A DNA stretch of 64,000 nucleotides from Palsa-872 sp036495195 (GTDB lineage Bacteria > Chloroflexota > Dormibacteria > Dormibacterales > Dormibacteraceae): positions 6,579-70,578 of the forward strand of contig DASXNH010000201.1 of the NCBI GenBank assembly GCA_036495195.1. The letters run 5' to 3'. The translations under genes and the position numbers were made by a program. The notes under the pieces are model-generated. The model was not told the origin of the DNA, searched no databases, and saw only the letters and a program-made list of their open reading frames with translations. Positions 58,894-64,000 of the stretch are shown here, one piece after another; within the stretch, counting starts at the first letter, position 1; each line of letters begins with the position of its first letter.

Positions 58894-59654
58894 TCGGGTT
58901 GATAGGGCGAACGGACCTCTTCCGGCAGCTCGTACCAGCCGGCGCGCTCACCCACCTGGGCGCGAAGCTTCCACGTCAGCGGTTTGGATCGGCCCTCGAT
59001 CGCCTTCCAGATCTCCGCGACCCGCGACCTGACCAGGTCGCGATCGACGTCTAGGTCATTCAGAGTGGCGAGAAGCTTCTCGATGTTCACCTCCAGGGCG
59101 TGATAGAGGCGCCAGTCCTCGGCGGTCAAGCGGGCGATATAGGCTGCGTCGATAGCCTCGACGTCGTTGCCGGCGACCGGGTGGTCGAGCAGCAATGCGG
59201 TGAGGTCGACGAGATCTTTGCGATTCATCTCGAAGATCTGCAGCTTGCTCAGGAGCAGGTCGGACGGGCTGCAGCACGGCCCCTCGTGGTCCAGTCGGCC
59301 CCGCAGGTCGATGACGTGCGACATCCGGATCGAGTCGATGAACACGTCAACCTGGCGGCCGTGCTCGTTGTCGTAAAAGTACAGGCGTCGGTCGCCCTGC
59401 ATCAGGTTGAAGCGCTCGTTCGCCTCGTACCCCAGCGAGGGGAAAAGAGCGAGGGCACCCTTCCGGTCGCGCTTTGGAATCGCATAGTCGAGGTCGCCGT
59501 ACTTTCGCCGCAGCGGCGGCCTGTGGGCGCTAGGCGAGTGGAGATGGATGCCGGCGCCACCCATCAGCTTCACGTGCACCTGTGCGGCGCTGGCAGCCGA
59601 GGCGATCCGTTCGGCTTCCGCTATCGGATCTTCGAGAGGGCCGTTACCCCCCAT
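58890..59654 (-). CDS. MNT-fold nucleotidyltransferase, unknown target
   Basis: A 254-aa protein with a minimal nucleotidyltransferase fold. It has LMGGAGIHLHS (G-G motif, 30-40), the metal pair Asp54 and Asp56 in KYGDLDYAIP, and a further Asp in GRQVDVFIDS. The rest is a helical domain with LSKLQIFEMNRKDLVDLTALLLD, similar to AbiEii-type or uncharacterised nucleotidyltransferases. It overlaps the dehydrogenase start by 4 bp and the aldehyde dehydrogenase stop by 11 bp, so it is translated as part of the amine operon. No antitoxin-like gene neighbours it. A role in modifying an enzyme or RNA of the pathway is only speculation. Confidence 0.78.
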   Translation of the reverse strand: MGGNGPLEDPIAEAERIASAASAAQVHVKLMGGAGIHLHSPSAHRPPLRRKYGDLDYAIPKRDRKGALALFPSLGYEANERFNLMQGDRRLYFYDNEHGRQVDVFIDSIRMSHVIDLRGRLDHEGPCCSPSDLLLSKLQIFEMNRKDLVDLTALLLDHPVAGNDVEAIDAAYIARLTAEDWRLYHALEVNIEKLLATLNDLDVDRDLVRSRVAEIWKAIEGRSKPLTWKLRAQVGERAGWYELPEEVRSPYQPE

Positions 59655-61110
59655 CGACTTCGATCACGATCGTCTTGAGGTCGGTCATCTGCTCCAGGGC
59701 GAAACGTCCGCCGACCCGCCCGATGCCGCTGTGCTTGCCCGCGCGGCCGCCAAACGGCAGGTGGGCCTCCCAGTAGTTGGTGGACTCATTGACGTTCACC
59801 CAACCCATCTCGAGGTTGTCGGCGAAGCGAAGGGCGCGCGAAAGGTCGCGGGTGTAGACGGCGCCGAGGAGTCCGTATGGGGAGTCGTTGGCGATCGCAA
59901 GCGCCTGCTTCTCGTCGTGGAACTTGATGATCGGCGCAATCGGGCCGAACGTCTCCTCCTTGCTCACGCGCATCGTCGGCACGACGCCATCGATGATCGT
60001 GGCGGGGTAGTAGAGGCGGGTCGGAAAGCCTTCTGCGCGCTTGCCGCCGAGCACCAGCTTGGCGCCACCCTCGAGGGCATCGGCGACGTGCTCGTCCATC
60101 TTGGTCGCCACACCCTCGTTGTTGAGCGGTCCCAACGTGGTCTCGGATGCGAAGGGGTCGCCGAGGCGAAGCGCGCGCGTGGCCTCCTCGAGCCTGGCGA
60201 CGAACTCGTCGTGGATCGGCTCTTCGACCAGGATTCGTTCGCCGGCGGTGCAGCTCTGGCCGGCGCACAGGTAGCAGCCGACGATCGCCCCCTCGACCGC
60301 GCGGGTGACGTTGGCGTCGGCGAAGATCACCATCGGTCCGTTGCCGCCGAGCTCGAGCATCACGTGCTTGCCCGCCGCCCGCCGGGCCACTGACGCGCCG
60401 GTCTCGGTCGAACCGACGAAGCCCACGCCGTCCACCAGCGGATGGCCGGCGACCTCGTCCCCCACCTCAGAGCCGGGGCCGGTTATGAGGTTGACGGCCC
60501 CGGGCGGAAAGTCCGCCTCCGCGATGCATTCCATGAGCGCGACCGAGATGACGCTGGTCGACGTCGCCGGTGTCCAGACGACAGTGTTGCCTGCCGCCAG
60601 CGCGGGCGCGATCAGCTCGGCCGCCATCGTCAGCGGCCAGTTCCAGGGCGTGATGATCCCGTACACGCCGCGCGGGTAGTGGCGGGTCATCACCAGCTTG
60701 CTCGGGCTGGCGGAGGGGATGACGCGGCCCTCGAGTCGCTTCAGGTCCTCGGCGGCGATGCGGAAGTATTCAGCGGCCTCATCGACCTCGCCCAGCGCCT
60801 CGGCGTGCATCGGCTTGCCCTGGTCGAGCGTCAGCAGGTGTCCGAGCTCTTCTCGGTGCTGCTCGATCGAATCCGCAATCCGATGCAGCCGCGCGGACCG
60901 CGCGAAGCCCTTGAGGTCGGCCATCGCACGGCGCGCCTTGTGTGCGGCTTCGACCGCACGCTGCGCATCGGCGCGCGTGCCTTTCGGCACCGAGGCGATC
61001 GTTTCACCGGTGGCCGGGCTGACCGCGTCGAAGGCTTGCCCGCTTTCGGACTCGACCCACTTGCCGTCGACGAACATTTTTCTCACCGACCTGGCGACGT
61101 CGACAGTCAT
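59644..61110 (-). CDS. NAD(P)-dependent aldehyde dehydrogenase (betaine-aldehyde/SSADH type)
   Basis: A 488-aa ALDH with the general base Glu253 in LELGGNGP and catalytic Cys287 in LCAGQSCTAGERI. The FGPIAPIIKF and PYGLLGAVYTRD segments are also typical. The coenzyme-binding motif that is usually W-K-P-A reads W-T-P-A (Thr180), so the conserved Lys is lost (codon ACA). Together with the iron alcohol dehydrogenase next to it, the pair resembles GbsA/GbsB of Bacillus, which oxidise choline to glycine betaine. Other amino-aldehydes are possible. Confidence 0.88.
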   Translation of the reverse strand: MTVDVARSVRKMFVDGKWVESESGQAFDAVSPATGETIASVPKGTRADAQRAVEAAHKARRAMADLKGFARSARLHRIADSIEQHREELGHLLTLDQGKPMHAEALGEVDEAAEYFRIAAEDLKRLEGRVIPSASPSKLVMTRHYPRGVYGIITPWNWPLTMAAELIAPALAAGNTVVWTPATSTSVISVALMECIAEADFPPGAVNLITGPGSEVGDEVAGHPLVDGVGFVGSTETGASVARRAAGKHVMLELGGNGPMVIFADANVTRAVEGAIVGCYLCAGQSCTAGERILVEEPIHDEFVARLEEATRALRLGDPFASETTLGPLNNEGVATKMDEHVADALEGGAKLVLGGKRAEGFPTRLYYPATIIDGVVPTMRVSKEETFGPIAPIIKFHDEKQALAIANDSPYGLLGAVYTRDLSRALRFADNLEMGWVNVNESTNYWEAHLPFGGRAGKHSGIGRVGGRFALEQMTDLKTIVIEVDGG

Positions 61111-61127
61111 TTCTTTCTCCCCAAGGG

Positions 61128-62330
61128 TTACTTCGAAGCTTTCGCGTTGTTGCGGTGGCGGCCAAGCTCGAAAGCCTGGGCATAGATCCGCCGGTAGGCG
61201 GCGGCGTCGACGTCGCGCGGGTTGCCGATCGTCTGCGGATCGGCGAACGCCTTGTCGGCGAGCATTGGAATCTCGTCCTCAGAAAAGCCGAGCTCCTCCA
61301 GGCTCAGGATCTCGACGTCCTTGGTCAGTTGGTGCACGTACTCGACGGCCATCTCAGCGGCCCGCCATACAGGCTTCCCCCGCGTGTCCATGCCGAAGGC
61401 CTCGGCCATGCGCGCGAATCGCACCGGCTCGCCGGCATGGTTGTACTCCATGACCGGACCGAGCAGGCGGGCGGTCAGCTGGCCGTGGGGCGCGTCGTGG
61501 ACGCCGCCGGCGCTCTGGCTCATCGCGTGCGCGGCGCCTGCGGAGTCGGTGCCATACGAAAGGCCGCCCAACATCGCCGCCGCGCTCATGTAGTAGCGCG
61601 CCTGCAGGTTCTGGCCCTGAGAGAACGCGACCCGCAGGTAGCGGGCGACGTACTCCATCGCCATCAGCGCGACAGCGTCGGTGAAGGGCTGGTAGTAGAC
61701 CATCGTGAAGCACTCGACCGCGTGCGCGAGCGCATCCATCCCCGTCCCGGCGGTCACCGGCGCGGGGAGACGCACGCTCAGCTCAGGGTCGATCAGCGCC
61801 ACCCATGAGGCGATGTTCGGGGTGCCTCCGACGTTGAACTTGATCTTTCGTTTGGGGTCCGTGATCACCGCCCAGAGGGTCACCTCGCTGCCGGTGCCGG
61901 CCGTCGTCGGCACGGCGATCATCGGCGGGATGCGCGAGGTCAGTGGGCTGTGTCCCCATTCGTAGTCGAGGATGCTGCCGTCGTGCGCGGCGACGACGCC
62001 GATGCCCTTGGCGGTGTCCATCGAGCTGCCGCCGCCGATGGCGACCAGGCCGTCGCAGCCCTGCGTTCGGTACTCGGCCGCGCCCGCGTCGACCAGGTCG
62101 ACACCCGGGTTGGCCTTCACGCGATCGAACACGACGGGCTCGACGTCCGAGCCGCGCAAGGCTTCGAGCGCCGTGTCGAGCAGGCCGGCAGCCTTGACGC
62201 CCGGGTCGGTCACGAGCAAGGGACGTCGAATTCCCAGCAAGACGGCCTCGTTGCCGAGCTCGCGAATCGCGCCCAGGCGCTGCACGAGGCGGGTCGGACT
62301 CTGGTAGGTGCGAAGTGTGTGTTCCAGCAT
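61128..62330 (-). CDS. Iron-containing alcohol dehydrogenase (type III, GbsB-like)
   Basis: A 400-aa group III alcohol dehydrogenase. The NAD motif is GGGSSMDTAK (99-108), with VPTTAGTGSEVT, and the metal-binding His residues in DALAHAVECF and VHDAPHGQL. It is likely to oxidise an alcohol to the aldehyde used by the neighbouring ALDH. Choline is an attractive candidate because of the context, but the family also acts on butanol, propanediol, lactaldehyde and methanol. A UUCG-type hairpin separates it from the permease upstream on the minus strand. Confidence 0.88.
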   Translation of the reverse strand: MLEHTLRTYQSPTRLVQRLGAIRELGNEAVLLGIRRPLLVTDPGVKAAGLLDTALEALRGSDVEPVVFDRVKANPGVDLVDAGAAEYRTQGCDGLVAIGGGSSMDTAKGIGVVAAHDGSILDYEWGHSPLTSRIPPMIAVPTTAGTGSEVTLWAVITDPKRKIKFNVGGTPNIASWVALIDPELSVRLPAPVTAGTGMDALAHAVECFTMVYYQPFTDAVALMAMEYVARYLRVAFSQGQNLQARYYMSAAAMLGGLSYGTDSAGAAHAMSQSAGGVHDAPHGQLTARLLGPVMEYNHAGEPVRFARMAEAFGMDTRGKPVWRAAEMAVEYVHQLTKDVEILSLEELGFSEDEIPMLADKAFADPQTIGNPRDVDAAAYRRIYAQAFELGRHRNNAKASK

Positions 62331-62346
62331 TTCTTTTAGAAGGCTC

Positions 62347-62372
62347 GGCCGCCGGACCGAAGCCCGGCGGCC
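62347..62372 (-). promoter_or_regulatory. Intercistronic hairpin with cTTCGg tetraloop
   Basis: On the minus strand the arms GGCCGCCGG and CCGGCGGCC, extended by a G-T and a C-G pair, close a TTCG loop: 11 pairs, 26 bases, perfectly symmetric. It lies between the permease stop and the alcohol-dehydrogenase ATG. No T-run follows, so it is more likely a processing, stability or partial-attenuation element than a strong terminator. Confidence 0.7.
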
Positions 62373-62384
62373 GTTGCAATTCCT

Positions 62385-64000
62385 CTATTCAACCGGAATC
62401 TCGTGGTGGATGCGATCCAGGTCGATTCCCTGGCTCTTCCGCACGATGCGTGCGACGACATAAATCACGATCGCGACTATGTATGTCGCGAGGAAGTAGT
62501 AAAGGGAGTTCAACGTCTTCGACAAGGTGGTGCCATACAGGTTGTCTGGGTTGAAAGACCACTCCCAGAGCATGAAGAGCAAGAACACTCCCGTGATCAC
62601 CCCGACGATGCTGATGGTGGGGATGCCGGCGATCTTCCAGCTGGCGATCGGCGAGGCGTTGTAGAGGTCCTTACGCCTCCAGGGCAGGATGATCGCGGCC
62701 ACCGTCGTGGCGAAGAAGGTCAGAGCAAGAACGGCTGTCGCGTCCAGAAACACAGCCTGGAAGTCAGGCTTGTAGGCCCAAATGGCGCTGATCACGATGG
62801 ATGGCACGATCATCAGAACCAGAGAGCCGTAGGGCACGCGCCGCTTGGCGGAGATGTTGGCCGCCCAAGATGGCAGCACGCGGTCGAAGGCCGCGGCAAA
62901 TATCACGCGGGTCGACGACAGGAACAGCGTCCCGGCCCAGCCGAAGAACCACAGGCCCATGACGATGATGAGCACCGCCTGGAAGATGTGATTGTCGACG
63001 AGCCAACCGGCAAACATCACCGGGTATGGCCAGCTTCCAACCGGTGGCGCGGCGCCGCCGTAGAAGAGAGCGTTGTACCAGGCCGCGTTGGCTGCGTTGT
63101 AGAAGGTCCAGCCCATGGTCTTGACGATGAGAACCAGAACCAGCGCCACCATGGCCACGGTCACCCACAGTCCCCAGAACATGCTCCAGAACGGTTTGCG
63201 GATGTCCTTGGCTCCGCGAACCTCGCCATAGAGCGTCGCGCCCCAGTTGGGCCACAGCAGGTAGAAGGCGAGGAAGGGCAGGACGAGGAAGATCGGTCCC
63301 AGCTGGAAGGTGCCGAAGTCGTGCGGCGTGTATCCGGCCGTGGCACCAAGGTCGATGGTCTTCTGATACGAGTCTCCCGACGCCCCGAACAGGGACGTCG
63401 CTTCGCGGTTGAAGGCGGCCTGGAAGTCGCTCTGGCTGTGGATGAGCAAGAGCCCGGCCACGACCGCCAGGCCGGCGATGCCGATCCAGAAACAGATCTT
63501 CTGGATTCGCGCGTAGGTCTCCATTCCCAGAGTCACGACGACGCTTACAAAGGCCAGCACGATCAGGCAGGTGATGAAGACACCGGTCTTGCCGTTGAGG
63601 TTTGCGGCCAGGTCTTTCAAGCCCAGCGTGTACGCAAGCGGCTGAAAGAACTGGACGTTCAGGATGTTGGCGTAGATCGGCGCCCAGAGAAATAACGTGA
63701 ACCACCAGCCGGTGATCGACAGGACGAAACCAAGGGCGCCTCCGAGGATGCGGCTCTGCCACGCATAGTCGCCTCCGGTGCGCGGCATCACGCTTACCAA
63801 CATGGCGTAGGTGATCACGAGGAAGGTCGTCAAAATACCGAAGACAACAATTGCCGCCAGAAGCTGCGCGCCGGGGACCCAGTACACGAACGACATGCCG
63901 TATAGGCCGAGCGTGATCAGGTTCACCGACCAGAACGAGTAGACGAAAGCGTCGAATGACGACCAGGCTTTGACCAGCCCGGTGGCGTTGCGTAGGAACA
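62385..64000 (-). CDS. APC-superfamily permease, 5' end outside window
   Basis: A transporter of the amino acid-polyamine-organocation superfamily. The frame stays open from the candidate GTG 63926 to the window edge and encodes a plausible continuation (LRNATGLVKAWSSFDAFVYS), so the gene begins upstream of the window's minus-strand end. There are about 12 hydrophobic segments, including the family's early GGDYAWQSRILGGALGF (Gly-rich TM region) and long loops at 160-200. It is first in the operon order before the ADH and ALDH. It may import amino acids, ethanolamine, choline or polyamines. Substrate uncertain. Confidence 0.85.
   Translation of the reverse strand, partial: FLRNATGLVKAWSSFDAFVYSFWSVNLITLGLYGMSFVYWVPGAQLLAAIVVFGILTTFLVITYAMLVSVMPRTGGDYAWQSRILGGALGFVLSITGWWFTLFLWAPIYANILNVQFFQPLAYTLGLKDLAANLNGKTGVFITCLIVLAFVSVVVTLGMETYARIQKICFWIGIAGLAVVAGLLLIHSQSDFQAAFNREATSLFGASGDSYQKTIDLGATAGYTPHDFGTFQLGPIFLVLPFLAFYLLWPNWGATLYGEVRGAKDIRKPFWSMFWGLWVTVAMVALVLVLIVKTMGWTFYNAANAAWYNALFYGGAAPPVGSWPYPVMFAGWLVDNHIFQAVLIIVMGLWFFGWAGTLFLSSTRVIFAAAFDRVLPSWAANISAKRRVPYGSLVLMIVPSIVISAIWAYKPDFQAVFLDATAVLALTFFATTVAAIILPWRRKDLYNASPIASWKIAGIPTISIVGVITGVFLLFMLWEWSFNPDNLYGTTLSKTLNSLYYFLATYIVAIVIYVVARIVRKSQGIDLDRIHHEIPVE

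Noticed and set aside
62403..63695. 430-codon plus-strand open frame across the APC permease
   Set aside because: His/Asp/Gln-rich, repetitive low-complexity translation typical of a shadow; the opposite strand gives a clear multi-segment permease.
1..64000. tRNA or rRNA genes, CRISPR arrays, insertion sequences
   Set aside because: None recognised by eye: no repeat-spacer pattern, no transposase-like protein and no cloverleaf with a conserved T-loop was noticed. A tRNAscan or Infernal run would be decisive.

Overview
The window is 64 kb of GC-rich bacterial DNA, densely packed with genes. GTG and TTG starts are common, 4-bp stop/start overlaps (ATGA, GTGA, TTGA) are frequent, and several genes have an upstream -10-like hexamer but no Shine-Dalgarno. 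Lipoprotein and TAT signals, a menaquinone-type ETF dehydrogenase and the general gene style suggest a soil bacterium of the Terrabacteria: Dormibacterota, Chloroflexota or a deep actinobacterial lineage. That placement is inference; no rRNA or other phylogenetic marker is present. Genes run off both edges: a VirB4-like ATPase on the left and an APC permease on the right.

Layout: 0-5.3 kb has a conjugation-type ATPase fragment, two alpha/beta hydrolases, a GlsB-like membrane protein and a DHA2 MFS pump. 5.3-9.3 kb has a decayed acetyltransferase pseudogene and then folB-larC-folD-folC. 9.3-13.9 kb is miscellaneous: PspC, SDR with HxlR, a zinc-ribbon/degenerate GGDEF protein, a histidine phosphatase with a probable CTG start, a cupin and a ComB-like phosphatase. 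13.9-17.6 kb holds a cobalamin riboswitch whose downstream hairpin appears to hide the ribosome-binding site of a transcobalamin-like lipoprotein, followed by a complete ECF transporter. 18.3-23 kb has a flavoprotein disulfide reductase and an OpuC-type osmoprotectant importer split between the strands. 23-35.6 kb is mostly ordinary: MFS, DinB, lipoate ligase, GNAT, thioesterase, IolE-like, acyl-CoA ligase, lipoproteins, HIT and an SF1 helicase.

The most coherent region is 35.8-64 kb, which reads as a corrinoid-dependent quaternary-amine demethylation and C1-oxidation locus. It has a non-pyrrolysine MttB-family methyltransferase, an FchA-like cyclohydrolase, a corrinoid protein, a methyl-THF:corrinoid methyltransferase, a RACo-type reactivator, DUF1638 and a PF13769-like small protein. 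An IclR regulator with two matching palindromes separates two of the operons. A polyamine/iron-class ABC importer, a metallophosphoesterase, MetF, Fhs and a TAT-exported phosphoesterase follow on the plus strand. On the minus strand are a dimethylglycine dehydrogenase-like flavoprotein, EtfB/EtfA, a membrane Fe-S ETF:quinone oxidoreductase, a nucleotidyltransferase, an aldehyde dehydrogenase, an iron alcohol dehydrogenase and an APC permease.

Proposed flow (inference): choline is oxidised to glycine betaine by the ADH/ALDH pair. MttB and the corrinoid protein remove one methyl group to THF. MetF, FolD/FchA and Fhs oxidise it to formate with ATP gain. The dimethylglycine formed is demethylated by the DMGDH-like enzyme, whose electrons go through ETF to the quinone pool. 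The B12-controlled ECF importer and the OpuC importer would supply the cofactor and the substrate. No glycine-betaine, choline or methylamine specificity can be proved from the sequence alone.
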